Shown: piece by piece, positions 9,780 to 24,343 of the stretch
Numbering within the stretch: position 1 is the stretch's first letter
Layout: each line of letters begins with the position of its first letter
Origin: Thermococcus sp. 4557
GTDB lineage: Archaea > Methanobacteriota_B > Thermococci > Thermococcales > Thermococcaceae
Assembly: GCF_000221185.1 (NCBI RefSeq)
Contig: NC_015865.1
Location: forward strand, 682,001 to 746,000
Direction of reading: 5' to 3'
Length of the DNA: 64,000 nucleotides
Notes under the pieces: generated by a model
The model's input: the letters and a program-made list of their open reading frames with translations, nothing else
Databases searched by the model: none
Told to the model about the DNA's origin: nothing
Translations under genes and position numbers: made by a program

Positions 9780-9933
9780 AAGAATCACCTGTATTATATT
9801 CGGCGGCGGAGTATTTATACCCCCCTCATCGCTTCAAACCGAGCCGAAACGAAAGAAACGATAGGTTGACGAATGGAAACCCTTTTAACTGCCCGGTCGG
9901 ATTGAGAACTGTCAAGCTGATGAGGTGATTGGT

Positions 9934-10632
9934 ATGGACAGGGTTGAAAAGGCTAGGGCAATCATCGAGAAGGCCAAGGCCGAAAACAGGCCGCTCGTCG
10001 AGCCTGAGGCGAAGGAGATACTCAAGCTCTACGGCGTCCCCGTTCCGGACTTCAAGGTCGCCACCAACGAGGAGGAGGCCGTTCAGTTCGCCAGGGAGAT
10101 TGGCTACCCGGTCGTCATGAAGATCGTTTCTCCGCAGATCATCCACAAGAGCGACGCCGGCGGTGTTAAGGTCAACATCAAGAGCGACGAGGAGGCCAGG
10201 CAGGCCTTCAAGACCATCATGGAGAACGCCAAGAACTACAAGCCGGACGCCGACCTCTGGGGCGTCATCGTTTACAGGATGCTCCCGCTCGGCAAGGAGG
10301 TCATCGTCGGTATGATCCGCGACCCGCAGTTCGGCCCGGCCATCATGTTCGGTCTCGGTGGAATCTTCGTCGAGATCCTCAAGGACGTCAGCTTCCGCGT
10401 TGCCCCGATAACCAAGGACGAGGCCCTCGACATGATCAAGGAGATCAAGGCCTACCCGATCCTCGCCGGAGCCCGTGGCGAGAAGCCGGTGAACATCGAG
10501 GCCCTCGCCGAGATAATCACCAAGGTCGGCGAGCTCGCCCTCGAGCTTCCGGAGATCAAGGAGCTCGACATCAACCCGATCTTCGCCTACGAGGACAGCG
10601 CCGTTGCCGTCGACGCCAGGATGCTCCTCTGA
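9934..10632 (+). CDS. acdB: Acyl-CoA synthetase (ADP-forming) beta subunit
   Basis: A 232-residue ATP-grasp subunit, the same length as the beta subunit of Pyrococcus acetyl-CoA synthetase I. The alpha2-beta2 enzyme converts acetyl- or acyl-CoA, ADP and phosphate to acid, CoA and ATP, the main substrate-level phosphorylation step in peptide and sugar fermentation. Visible signatures are EAKEILKLYGVPVPDFKVA at the N-terminus, PVVMKIVSPQIIHKSDAGGV (ATP-grasp and phosphohistidine-facing loop), AIMFGLGGIFVEILKD, and the C-terminal LDINPIFAYED metal-binding segment. The ATG at 9934 follows GAGGTGATTGGT. The alpha subunit is not in the window, as is usual in Thermococcales where the two are unlinked. 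A terminator hairpin follows. Confidence 0.93.
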   Translation: MDRVEKARAIIEKAKAENRPLVEPEAKEILKLYGVPVPDFKVATNEEEAVQFAREIGYPVVMKIVSPQIIHKSDAGGVKVNIKSDEEARQAFKTIMENAKNYKPDADLWGVIVYRMLPLGKEVIVGMIRDPQFGPAIMFGLGGIFVEILKDVSFRVAPITKDEALDMIKEIKAYPILAGARGEKPVNIEALAEIITKVGELALELPEIKELDINPIFAYEDSAVAVDARMLL

Positions 10633-10650
10633 GGGCTTTGGCCCTTTTCT
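10633..10650 (+). terminator. acdB terminator hairpin
   Basis: Right after the stop codon: AGGGC, loop TTTG, GCCCT, then TTTCT. This is a short stem followed by a T-rich run. Confidence 0.6.
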
Positions 10651-10696
10651 ATCCTATTCTGAGTTTGCAGGTATCCCAAGTATAATCGTGGTTATT

Positions 10697-10745
10697 ATAA
10701 TGGTGGTTATACAAATTGACACGTGATGAACTCACCAGATGCTGA
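10697..10745 (+). ncRNA. Weak C/D box sRNA candidate
   Basis: Perfect C-type box GTGATGA at 10723-10729, exactly 12 bases (actcaccagatg), then CTGA at 10742-10745. Three bases upstream of the C box is TTGA (10716-10719), preceded by 12 bases and a poor C-like ATAATGG at 10697-10703. The inner half has ideal spacing. The outer C box has two mismatches, there is no clear terminal stem and the promoter is unclear. It lies in the 266-base gap before the cas operon. Confidence 0.3.
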
Positions 10746-13897
<3,152 letters not shown>

Positions 13898-13926
<29 letters not shown>

Positions 13927-15001
13927 GTTTAATTTTTTTGATATTGCTAGGGCATATGGGTTAGGTATTGTTGCATATGCCCTATCTGATGAGTCAGATG
14001 TTACAGTGGAGGATATTGGATTCGCATACAAAATAACAGTCGGGGAAGAACTTAACATAGGAAACACCGAGGAAATACAAAGGTATCTGCCCTCTCAAGA
14101 TTCTCCTAGTGGCCAATACTGGGAGTACGTCCTTAAGACGTCCAATATAAAGAATAAGCTAAAGCAAGAAGTTAAGAACTTTTTTAAAGACCCAAAAAAC
14201 GTTAAGGGAATTCTTGAAAAACACTCAAACATTGAGAACATAGCATGGGTATTTAACTCATCAACAAAAGGAAAAAAGAAGCCAAAAAAGAAAGAAAAAG
14301 CACTAAGTCTACCACAGTCTTTGGAATTGGGGGCAGGGAAAGGGATAAGAGCTACCATACCCTCAACATTGACAGAAAAAGGCCTTGAATTGCCCCCAGA
14401 AAATAAGGATCAGCTGTACTTAGCCATTCTAGGTGCCTTAAATGCGTCGGTATATTCTTTTCATCATTCGGGTAGCACTACATATACATACATTGTTTAT
14501 CCCCTCCCTGGTAAAGTTGATGTTGAGTTCATTACAACAAGGGCTATAACCAATGAATTAAGAAAAGCGTTAGCAAACTCCCACAAGGCAGGCCTGTTCC
14601 CGACATTAGCGTATATAGCGGTCGAGATGGAGATGGCAAAACGGAGCTCCTTCTTAGAAGAACCGACACTTGTTCCCTCACTAATCTACGGGGTCATGGC
14701 AAAGTCCCCTCAAGCAAAAGATAAGCCCTATTCCACAGGAAGATTCCCGTTAGAGTTAGTAAGCAAAGTTCCCTCTGAAGTCTTATCTTTTTGGAGAAAC
14801 ATACTCAGACGTAGTGACAGAAAAGGCTACGAAGACATTGCCATGGCGTTATCTAAGTTCATGGCTGAACCAACTTTGGAGAATTACTACTCCTACATCC
14901 GGCTTCACTTAAGAAACGAGTTGAGGTCAAACTCAATAAAATTCGGTGCTTATGACGCGGATCCCCTTTTGGAGGTGTTGAAGAATGTCGGAATTAGCTA
15001 A
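13898..15001 (+). CDS. Putative Cas8a, large subunit of type I-A Cascade
   Basis: A 367-residue protein. It overlaps cas3 by 29 bases and has the site AGGAGGGGGTGAAT before its ATG. I see no motif that proves its family. Position between cas3 and the small subunit and cas7, size near that of Cas8a2/Csa4, and the absence of any other large subunit point to Cas8a, which recognises the PAM and holds the crRNA 5' end. Visible parts: FDIARAYGLGIVAYAL at the start, a strongly basic KKPKKKEKA patch near residue 130, a beta-rich centre and a helical C-terminus. One of the most AT-rich genes in the window. Subtype is inferred from context and a profile search would settle it. Confidence 0.6.
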
Positions 15002-15335
15002 GTTGTTTGAGAACGAAGCAGTTAGGAACTTTGGGAGAGTACTAAGAAACATGATTAGACCACCAATTGACAACAAAACAAAAAAAGAAAAGTGGTCTCC
15101 AGACTATTCCTCTTTAGTTGAGCTAGAGTACGTTGAAAAAAGTGAGGACTTTGTTGACGTCATAAAGAGACTCCTCAGAAGATATGAGACCATAGCAAGG
15201 AAACATAACTTAAGAAGAGTAAGTGAAAAAGACTTGGAAGAGCTGGTGAAACTTGTTGACGAATATGGGGTCAAGCTCGTTCGTTCTGCACTCATAAGCT
15301 ATGCCCTTGTTAAAGGAGGTGAGGAGAATGAGTGA
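14985..15335 (+). CDS. Putative Csa5, small subunit of type I-A Cascade
   Basis: A 116-residue, largely helical and highly charged protein between the large subunit and Cas7. That is where Csa5 (Cas11 of type I-A) lies in many archaeal loci. The charged helices (FVDVIKRLLRRYETIARKHN, SEKDLEELVKLVDEYGVKLV) are consistent with a backbone small subunit that contacts the target strand. Start ATG follows GGAGGTG with a 17-base overlap with the upstream gene; the 3' end overlaps cas7 by 8 bases. The sequence alone is not diagnostic, so the family call rests on size, composition and gene order. Confidence 0.6.
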   Translation: MSELAKLFENEAVRNFGRVLRNMIRPPIDNKTKKEKWSPDYSSLVELEYVEKSEDFVDVIKRLLRRYETIARKHNLRRVSEKDLEELVKLVDEYGVKLVRSALISYALVKGGEENE

Positions 15336-16284
15336 AGAAAAGACAAAAGTTTTTGAGATTGCCATACTCGGTAGGGCCCTTTGGGAGCTCCACAGCCTCA
15401 ATAACGAAGGGAACGTCGGAAACGTCGTTGAGCCGAGAAGTGTCAAGATAATAGAGCCAAACACCGGAAAGGCGGTAACCACCGACGGCATCTCAGGGGA
15501 AATGCTCAAGCACATACACGCTGAGCTAATGTGGCTTCTTGATGACAAAAACCATCTATGTGAAGCTTGTAGAACGCTCCATCCAGAGAGATTCAACTAC
15601 GTTGTTAGTAAGACTGGGAAATACTCTAAGGGGGACGAGCCAAAAGTCATTGAAGATGCATTGAAAACTTGTGATATCTGTGATGTTCACGGGTTTATGG
15701 TTGAAAAGCCAACGGTTTCAAGGAAGTCCACCGTTGAGTTCGGATGGGCTCTGGGAATCCCAGAGGTTTACAGGGATATACACCTTCATGCGAGACACGC
15801 TTTGGGCGAAAAAGGCAAGAGACAGGAGAGTGAAGAAGGCAGAGAAGGTGGAACCCAGATGATATACCACAGGCCAACAAGAACTGGCAGGTATGCAATA
15901 GTTACCGTCTTCCAGCCTTGGCGTATAGGTCTCAATGAGGCAAAGCAGGACGTGTATACCTACGATGGAAATCGCAGAAAGGAACGCTACCAGCTCGCAC
16001 TTAGGGCCTATCAGCTTATGTTCACAAGGCCTGAGGGAGCCATGACAACCACGAGGTTGCCTCACGTCGTTGATTTTGAGGGTGTTATAGTTTACTCGAC
16101 CGAGCCAATGCCAGTGCCCATAATCTCACCGCTAAAGGACGAGTACATCAGCGAGATTGAGAAGATTACGAACGCTTTGGATGGTGTTCAGGTTGTGAAG
16201 TTCAAGGGTGTAGCGGACTTCGTGGAGAAGCTCAGGATATTGGTGAATGCAGAGCCGTACCAAATGACATTCGGGGGAGAGTGA
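15328..16284 (+). CDS. cas7: Cas7 (Csa2/DevR family) backbone subunit
   Basis: A 318-residue RAMP protein that forms the crRNA-binding filament of Cascade. Family features: the N-terminal strand FEIAILGRALWELHSLNNEG, the central IYHRPTRTGRYAIVTVFQPW and the later GAMTTTRLPHV segment, as in Csa2/DevR proteins. It carries two CxxC pairs, C78/C81 and C115/C118, likely a zinc site in the inserted domain. The start at 15328 is set by AAAGGAGGTGAG; an in-frame ATG at 15301 has no such site. Zero bases separate it from cas5, so translation is coupled. GC is intermediate between the AT-rich cas8 region and the host average. Confidence 0.88.
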   Translation: MSEEKTKVFEIAILGRALWELHSLNNEGNVGNVVEPRSVKIIEPNTGKAVTTDGISGEMLKHIHAELMWLLDDKNHLCEACRTLHPERFNYVVSKTGKYSKGDEPKVIEDALKTCDICDVHGFMVEKPTVSRKSTVEFGWALGIPEVYRDIHLHARHALGEKGKRQESEEGREGGTQMIYHRPTRTGRYAIVTVFQPWRIGLNEAKQDVYTYDGNRRKERYQLALRAYQLMFTRPEGAMTTTRLPHVVDFEGVIVYSTEPMPVPIISPLKDEYISEIEKITNALDGVQVVKFKGVADFVEKLRILVNAEPYQMTFGGE

Positions 16285-16956
16285 ATGAAGTGGCTTAAGC
16301 TAGTCGTTCACTTTCCTTCCTTCTACTCCTACAGGATCCCAGAATATTCATCCCAATACGCACTGGCACTACCGCTGATAGCCCCATCTACTATAAAGCT
16401 AGCAATAATCTCAACAGCTATAAGGATAAGCGGGAAAGTTAGTGAGGGAAAAAAGATATTTGGTTATATCCGGGACGCAGAGGTTGGAATAAAGCCCCCA
16501 GAGAGGATAACAGTAAATAGCGTCTTCGTGAAGAGACTTAAGAAAAAGAAAGACCAGGGAGGTTTCCAGGAGAGCTTTGGAGTCAGAGAGTACATACACT
16601 TCTCTGGGGATATAGAAGTTTACTTGGGAATACCCGATGAAGCAATGGAAAAAGTAAAGCACTATGCAAGGCACATAAGATACCTTGGTACAAGCGATTC
16701 ATTAGCATACATAAAAAGTGTTGAACTCACTAACGAGCTTCCTCAAGGGGTGATATTTCCGGTTGCAATCTCTGAAGTCCCACCGGGTTCACACATCTAT
16801 CCAGTAAAAGACTTTTCTTCAAAGGCCACTTTTGAGCAGATAAATCCATATTCCTCGAAGAATCGTGGAAAACCCTATGAAACCAAATACTACCCACTAA
16901 AACTTTCCAGGAGACCAGTAGAGGGTAGCAATTGGAAAATTCTTTCCATTTCTTAA
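16285..16956 (+). CDS. cas5: Cas5 (type I-A-like) Cascade subunit
   Basis: A 223-residue RAMP protein that caps the 5' handle of the crRNA. The N-terminal WLKLVVHFPSFYSYRIPEYS, then LALPLIAPSTIKLAIIS with the helix after the first strand, and the Gly/Ser loop RYLGTSDSLAYIKSV match the Cas5 pattern (substrate entry strand, P-S-x-IKLA helix). Its ATG begins on the base after the cas7 stop. The last gene of the AT-rich block; GC rises sharply in the 24 bases before cas4. Cas5a is the best fit given the neighbouring csa2-like cas7, but subtype was not tested by alignment. Confidence 0.85.
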   Translation: MKWLKLVVHFPSFYSYRIPEYSSQYALALPLIAPSTIKLAIISTAIRISGKVSEGKKIFGYIRDAEVGIKPPERITVNSVFVKRLKKKKDQGGFQESFGVREYIHFSGDIEVYLGIPDEAMEKVKHYARHIRYLGTSDSLAYIKSVELTNELPQGVIFPVAISEVPPGSHIYPVKDFSSKATFEQINPYSSKNRGKPYETKYYPLKLSRRPVEGSNWKILSIS

Positions 16957-19408
<2,452 letters not shown>

Positions 19409-19928
19409 GGCACCACCACAGAGACTAGAGAACCGGAGCTTTTAGGGGTTGCGATAGTGTGGTATCACATTCAAACCCCCGAAATTCAGTGAAAACGGGC
19501 GTTCAAGATGGATATTCAAAAATTGGGCCCGATGAAGGCAGGGGAAGTCTTAAATAACCAGGCGTTATCATATCACGTTCCGTTACTAAATTTTCTTCCA
19601 ATGTAACGAAATTTTTTCAGAAACGGCAGAAACGGCATGGTGGGGCCAGAAATAGGCCACACTCCAGGGAAATGAGTTGCTTGGCCTATTGAAGGAGTAT
19701 AAGTCCAGATTTGGACAAATAGAGCGAGAAAAAGGCGCGGGAACCCACAGTGAATGGGCGCGAACCATACGAACGTGCCCGAATCTTTCCCCAAAGGCCT
19801 CAGATCTCAGGGGAGAAAGCCCGAATTGATGGTTCCAACGGGTTTCCCAAAAACCCCTCCAAAGAAAGGCTTATAAAAATAAACGCGTTTTATTTCTTTA
19901 CAGGGCAAAAGAAAGTAAAAGCCGCCCT
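19409..19928 (+). promoter_or_regulatory. CRISPR leader and cas2 upstream region
   Basis: No gene in these 520 bases. The part next to the array is the leader: BRE/TATA GCTTATAAAAA at 19869-19879 gives a start near 19900, about 30 bases before the first repeat. The last 60 bases are AT-rich, as usual. Further up, CGTTAC at 19581-19586 and GTAACG at 19603-19608 form an inverted repeat around an AT-rich centre that could be a protein site. The leader lies at this end because the repeat at the far end is degenerate. Confidence 0.75.
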
Positions 19929-21706
19929 GTTGCAATAAGACTCTAGGAGAATTGAAAGTTACGACCACCTCCGTGTGGGTTTTCAGTACTCTTTGTTGCA
20001 ATAAGACTCTAGGAGAATTGAAAGCGCTTTGTTAGCTTCCGCTGTAACAATCGCGGTTGTTGTTGCAATAAGACTCTAGGAGAATTGAAAGGATGACCTT
20101 AAACGTGGTCCCATCCTGCCGTATCTCCATGTTGCAATAAGACTCTAGGAGAATTGAAAGCAGAGGGACCACTCCCCCCTGTTTCATCTCTGCGTATGTT
20201 GCAATAAGACTCTAGGAGAATTGAAAGAGGACGTGGAAAAAGTCGTCAGGGACTTTTTCGGGTGGGTTGCAATAAGACTCTAGGAGAATTGAAAGACTTC
20301 GCGAAGTACCACCCCAGGCTGTACAAGCGGCTGGTTGCAATAAGACTCTAGGAGAATTGAAAGTAATCTCCAGTGGAAAAATAAAACCCCTTACTCACCC
20401 GTTGCAATAAGACTCTAGGAGAATTGAAAGCAGTTTTCTCGTTGAGAGGCCAGAGCACGTCGAGAAGGTTGCAATAAGACTCTAGGAGAATTGAAAGTAA
20501 CCTGAACTTCCTGAAGATATAAGTCATTTCCCCAGTTGCAATAAGACTCTAGGAGAATTGAAAGTTGAAGTAGTCGTCCCATATCTCGTTAGCCAGGCGA
20601 ACGTTGCAATAAGACTCTAGGAGAATTGAAAGTGAATTATTTCCACACTTTAAAAAGAACCGCAAAAAGTTGCAATAAGACTCTAGGAGAATTGAAAGCA
20701 CTAAGGTGAAACTGACCCCCAAGGGGTTCCTTTACCGTTGCAATAAGACTCTAGGAGAATTGAAAGTTAGCAGATACTGGGTATGACATTCGTGATATTG
20801 AGAGTTGCAATAAGACTCTAGGAGAATTGAAAGTTTTTATCCTCTCTACGACCTTTAAAGCCTCCTTCTCGTTGCAATAAGACTCTAGGAGAATTGAAAG
20901 AACGACGGCCTCACAATTGGGGCGTTCATCACCGGCGGTTGCAATAAGACTCTAGGAGAATTGAAAGGTTGGTTGATGCTGGGGTTATTTATCGTTGGAG
21001 GACCGTTGCAATAAGACTCTAGGAGAATTGAAAGCACTTGAGAACGGCCACGCCACGGACGAGGACATAGGTTGCAATAAGACTCTAGGAGAATTGAAAG
21101 TTCTGACCACCTCCACCGTCCGTGAAGCCGACCTTGGTTGCAATAAGACTCTAGGAGAATTGAAAGCGAGGAGAACGTCTATTTCAACGAGTATGACGTG
21201 GCAGTTGCAATAAGACTCTAGGAGAATTGAAAGAACATCGTCGAGAAAATCGTCGCGAGCATCGCCCCGGGTTGCAATAAGACTCTAGGAGAATTGAAAG
21301 CGACTCCCTCGCTGAAGAACTACCAGTTTGATCTTCGTTGCAATAAGACTCTAGGAGAATTGAAAGTGCATCGATAAGGGTGTGCTCGCCCGTGAGGTTC
21401 GTGGTTGCAATAAGACTCTAGGAGAATTGAAAGTTGTTTATCACGGGCGGGGCCGTCATTTGGTATCCGGGTTGCAATAAGACTCTAGGAGAATTGAAAG
21501 GTAGACTCTAATGTCGCCAGCGTCGTATTCGTCAATAGGTTGCAATAAGACTCTAGGAGAATTGAAAGTGAAAATCCACCAATTCTGACCTGCGCCCCAC
21601 ACGGTTAAGTTGCAATAAGACTCTAGGAGAATTGAAAGTAGCCGCGGCTCCTTTCAACCCCACCACGGTGATGACGGTTGCAATAAGACCCTAAGAGAAT
21701 TGAAAA
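19929..21706 (+). CRISPR. CRISPR array, 27 repeats and 26 spacers
   Basis: Repeats are 30 bases: GTTGCAATAAGACTC followed by TAGGAGAATTGAAAG. Starts at 19929, 19995, 20062, 20131, 20198, 20266, 20334, 20401, 20468, 20535, 20603, 20669, 20737, 20804, 20871, 20938, 21005, 21071, 21137, 21204, 21271, 21337, 21404, 21471, 21539, 21609 and 21677. Spacers are 36-40 bases, mostly 37. The first 26 repeats read as identical; the last has three changes (T14C, G18A, G30A), marking the leader-distal end. The repeat end ATTGAAAG is the expected 8-base crRNA tag after Cas6 cleavage. Several spacers read as GC-rich coding DNA. No spacer has a full match elsewhere in the window. Confidence 0.99.
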
Positions 21707-21720
21707 CGAAGAACCAGAAT

Positions 21721-22653
21721 CTACTCCCTCTGCGCAAGCTCCATCTCGAAGACCCTTTCGAAAACCGCCTTGTGGTTTCCGAAGGCCTCGAACATTCTGC
21801 CGGAGTAGTTCTCGGAGGTGGTTTCGAGGAACAGCCGAAGGTTTTTGCTTATCTCGTCGCTCATGGGGACGTGGAGGGGTGAGGGTTCGTAGTAGTCGAG
21901 GCCCTTCATGAGGGCCGTTGAGAAGTACCAGAGCGTTTTCCTGACCTTCCTGCCCTTTATCGTGGAGAAGCTTGCCTCCATGCAGTTGAACGCCGCGTGA
22001 AGGAGGACTATCATGTCGATCTCGACGCCGCGCTCCAGAAGCCTCTTCCTGCCGGCGTCCTTTCTGAGGTCCGTTATCCTGTAGCCGCTTCTCGTCTGTT
22101 CATCGTAGGGCACCTCAATGCCGTAGATGCCCTCCACCCTGGGGTCGTAGACAAGGACCTCCGTTCCGCCGACGATGTAGAGCTTTCCGTCGCGAACCTC
22201 AACGACGGTGTTCTCCGTGCTGAGGACCGGCAGACCTTTGGCCATCGCAAGAACAGACATGGTGCTCTTCCCCGTGTGGGGATAACCAACGAAGAGCACA
22301 GCCTTTCCGTTGGATGCCATGACGCCCACGGAGTCCGTTATGAACATCCTTCCGGCCCTGGCCGCGGCCCTCGCGGACGCCTGGAGTATGAAGAAGATGG
22401 GCGCCTCGTTTCCGTAGGCGGACGGAACGCGTGATTCTATCTTGTACTCGTCGCGCCCCATGTGGTCGTAGACCGCACTGAAGACCCTGAACTCGTCGCC
22501 CTTAAAGCGCTCCACCACGACGTGAGGCTCCCCTGAGCTCTCCTCGACATCAGGAAGATAGCGCCGCGCAAAAACTCCATTGAAAGCCCTATCAAAGCCA
22601 TCGTCAAGTTCCCCGCTGAAATGAACGTTCACACCGCCGATTCTCACTCCCAT
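21721..22653 (-). CDS. HPr-kinase-like P-loop protein
   Basis: A 310-residue protein. The central P-loop GYPHTGKST (K129) sits in a core that resembles HPr kinase and PEP carboxykinase-like kinases: AVLFVGYPHTGKSTMSVLA, then VLSTENTVVEVRDGKLYIVGG, as in HprK-related proteins of unknown substrate. No HPr is known in these archaea, so the substrate is open. I chose the ATG at 22653 because GGGGGAG precedes it and a TATA box (AAAAGTTATAAAT on the minus strand near 22687) places transcription start just before it; a start at 22755 would lie upstream of the promoter. The stop is 14 bases from the last CRISPR repeat. Confidence 0.7.
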   Translation of the reverse strand: MGVRIGGVNVHFSGELDDGFDRAFNGVFARRYLPDVEESSGEPHVVVERFKGDEFRVFSAVYDHMGRDEYKIESRVPSAYGNEAPIFFILQASARAAARAGRMFITDSVGVMASNGKAVLFVGYPHTGKSTMSVLAMAKGLPVLSTENTVVEVRDGKLYIVGGTEVLVYDPRVEGIYGIEVPYDEQTRSGYRITDLRKDAGRKRLLERGVEIDMIVLLHAAFNCMEASFSTIKGRKVRKTLWYFSTALMKGLDYYEPSPLHVPMSDEISKNLRLFLETTSENYSGRMFEAFGNHKAVFERVFEMELAQRE

Positions 22654-22815
22654 TGGCTCCCCCGGTATGGGCTGGGTGGGGGGATTTATAACTTTTCCGT
22701 GCGAAGCCGCACCCGCTGAGCGGTGCACATTGACACGAAGATGAAAAAACATCACGGAGGGAATCCAGAAGGGTGGTACAAAATACGGGCCAAAACGGAG
22801 AAAAGAACGGGACCC

Positions 22816-23496
22816 TCACTCGAGGGCCGCGAGGAGCTTCTCCATGAACATCTTCTCGGGGTAGGCACCCTCGAACTGAACCTTGTCCTCGCCGTCGACT
22901 ATGATGACGATCTTCGGCACGGCCATGACGCTGTACTTGTCGGCCCACTCGGGGTACTCGATGGCCTCGACCATGTCGCCGAGTATCTTGCCCTTGCCGG
23001 CGTTGGTGTTCTCGATGGCGAACTTGTGGGCCATCCTGACGGCGAGCGGGCAGTACGGGCAGGTCGGGGTGACGAAGACGAGTATCCTGACATCCCTGTC
23101 AACCTTGGCCAGCTCCTCCTTGCTCTCCGGCATCAGGTCTGTGGTCGCGTTGCTGACATCGACGATGCTCTCGAGGAAGGCGCCGAACTCGTGGCCGGCC
23201 GGAAGGCCGAAGAACCTGACGCCCATGTCCTTGCCGTCCTGGGTGAGCGTGATGGCCGGGGCGCGGTCGATCCTGTACTGCTCGGCTATCTTCCTGCCCT
23301 CCTCGGTGTCGAAGTCGTGGAACTCGTAGGTGAGCTTGTCGGTGAGCTCGCTGAGCTCCTGAACCAGCCCCTTGAGCTGGTCGCAGTACTGGCAGTGCTC
23401 CTTGCCCGTGAATCCGATAATCTTAACGGGGTTCGTCATCTTGGAAAAGAACTCCTCCTTGATGACCTTCTTATCAGCGTCGCTAATCAGTCCCAT
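22816..23496 (-). CDS. pdo: Protein disulfide oxidoreductase (glutaredoxin-like)
   Basis: A 226-residue protein with two thioredoxin folds, each with a CxxC site: C35-Q-Y-C38 and C146-P-Y-C149, the same positions as in P. furiosus PDO. It forms and reshuffles disulfides in the cytosol of hyperthermophiles and accepts electrons from a thioredoxin-reductase-like enzyme. cis-Pro loops RAPAITL and AVPKIVI are present. The ATG at 23496 follows GGAGGTG; the TTG six bases earlier is less likely. It is divergent from surR across a 136-base promoter region, an arrangement also known in P. furiosus, where SurR controls both. Confidence 0.96.
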   Translation of the reverse strand: MGLISDADKKVIKEEFFSKMTNPVKIIGFTGKEHCQYCDQLKGLVQELSELTDKLTYEFHDFDTEEGRKIAEQYRIDRAPAITLTQDGKDMGVRFFGLPAGHEFGAFLESIVDVSNATTDLMPESKEELAKVDRDVRILVFVTPTCPYCPLAVRMAHKFAIENTNAGKGKILGDMVEAIEYPEWADKYSVMAVPKIVIIVDGEDKVQFEGAYPEKMFMEKLLAALE

Positions 23497-23632
23497 TTCC
23501 AAACACCTCCATAGCTAAAGGTTTATAACGTTTTGAGCACAATACCACGTGGAGTTTAATCTCCAGGTTTGCAACCTAAGGTTGAATGTTCACTATATAA
23601 GCTTTGCGTCACAGATTTGGGTGGTGTGGGTC
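23497..23632. promoter_or_regulatory. pdo-surR divergent promoter region
   Basis: surR has a clear TATA (ACTATATAAG, 23592-23601), start near 23622. For pdo the minus strand shows ATAAAC at 23521-23526 and ATTAAACTCC near 23555. Several GTTT/AAAC half-sites of the SurR motif (GTTTn3AAAC) are present at 23501-23504, 23521-23524, 23554-23557 and 23567-23570, but no full consensus site is seen. GGAG-TTTAAT-CTCC at 23551-23564 is an inverted repeat. Confidence 0.5.
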
Positions 23633-24343
23633 ATGACTGAACCGGACATCTTTTACATCCTGGGGAACAAGGTGAGGCGCGATCTGCTCAGCCACCTCAC
23701 CTGCACCGAATGTTACTTCAGCTTCCTGAGCAGCAAGGTTAGCGTTTCTTCAACAGCTGTTGCAAAGCACCTTAAAATCATGGAGCGCGAGGGAATATTG
23801 AAGTCCTACGAGAGGGAGGGCCCGTTCATCGGCCCGGCCAGGAAATACTACGACATAGCCATCTCAAAGACGTACGTTGCCACGGTTACGCCAAACCTGT
23901 TCTGGTACCGCGGGCTCGACCTGGGGGGAGAGTCCCTGGAGAAAACTAAGATAGACCTGTCCCGTATTCCCAGGGAGCACGACTCGCTCCTGGGCATGGT
24001 CCACTCCTTCCACGAGCTGACTTCGGAGCTTGAAAAGGTTCTCAAGGCCCTCCAGGCTGTCGAGAGCAGGCGCGAGGTGCTCATGAGGCAGATAAAGGAG
24101 CGCTACCTCAAGGAGATCGGCGATATGACCCAGCTCGCGATACTGCACTACATCCTCCTCGTCGGAGAGGCCACCGTTGACGAGCTCAGCGACAGACTTA
24201 ACCTCAAGGAGAGGGAGGTTCTGGTCAAGGCCCAGGAGCTGGACAGGTTCGTACCGTTAATAATAAAAGACGGCACCATTAAAATTGACGAAGAAAGGCT
24301 CAAACAAAAACTTGGCGGTGAAAGCGATGCCAGAGAGGATTAA
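23633..24343 (+). CDS. surR: SurR, redox- and sulfur-responsive regulator
   Basis: A 236-residue ArsR-family winged-helix regulator. Residues 4-75 are the DNA-binding domain (FYILGNKVRRDLLSHL, SVSSTAVAKHLKIMEREGI) and C24-T-E-C27 is the redox switch: oxidation by sulfur breaks DNA binding. In P. furiosus SurR activates hydrogenase genes and represses sulfur-reduction genes; sulfur reverses this. The C-terminal part (EIGDMTQLAILHYILL, EATVDELSDRLNLKEREV) holds the second wHTH-like region. The ATG at 23633 lies 11 bases after the predicted transcript start with GGTGGTG before it; upstream in-frame codons are outside the transcript. The 3' end overlaps the ferredoxin gene by 17 bases. Confidence 0.95.
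   Translation: MTEPDIFYILGNKVRRDLLSHLTCTECYFSFLSSKVSVSSTAVAKHLKIMEREGILKSYEREGPFIGPARKYYDIAISKTYVATVTPNLFWYRGLDLGGESLEKTKIDLSRIPREHDSLLGMVHSFHELTSELEKVLKALQAVESRREVLMRQIKERYLKEIGDMTQLAILHYILLVGEATVDELSDRLNLKEREVLVKAQELDRFVPLIIKDGTIKIDEERLKQKLGGESDARED

Noticed and set aside
19561-19577. TATCAC followed by N5 and GTTACT in the CRISPR leader region, resembling a TGM
   Set aside because: Only three of six bases of the second half-site match.
20921-20936. 16 bases of a CRISPR spacer (ggcgttcatcaccggc) match cas6 at 11171-11186, a possible self-targeting spacer
   Set aside because: Only 16 of 37 spacer bases match, at the end far from the seed; the matching stretch encodes a common amino acid run, so chance in GC-rich coding DNA is enough.
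20995-21213. Open frame with repeated CNKTLGELK
   Set aside because: It is the translation of CRISPR repeats, not a protein gene.
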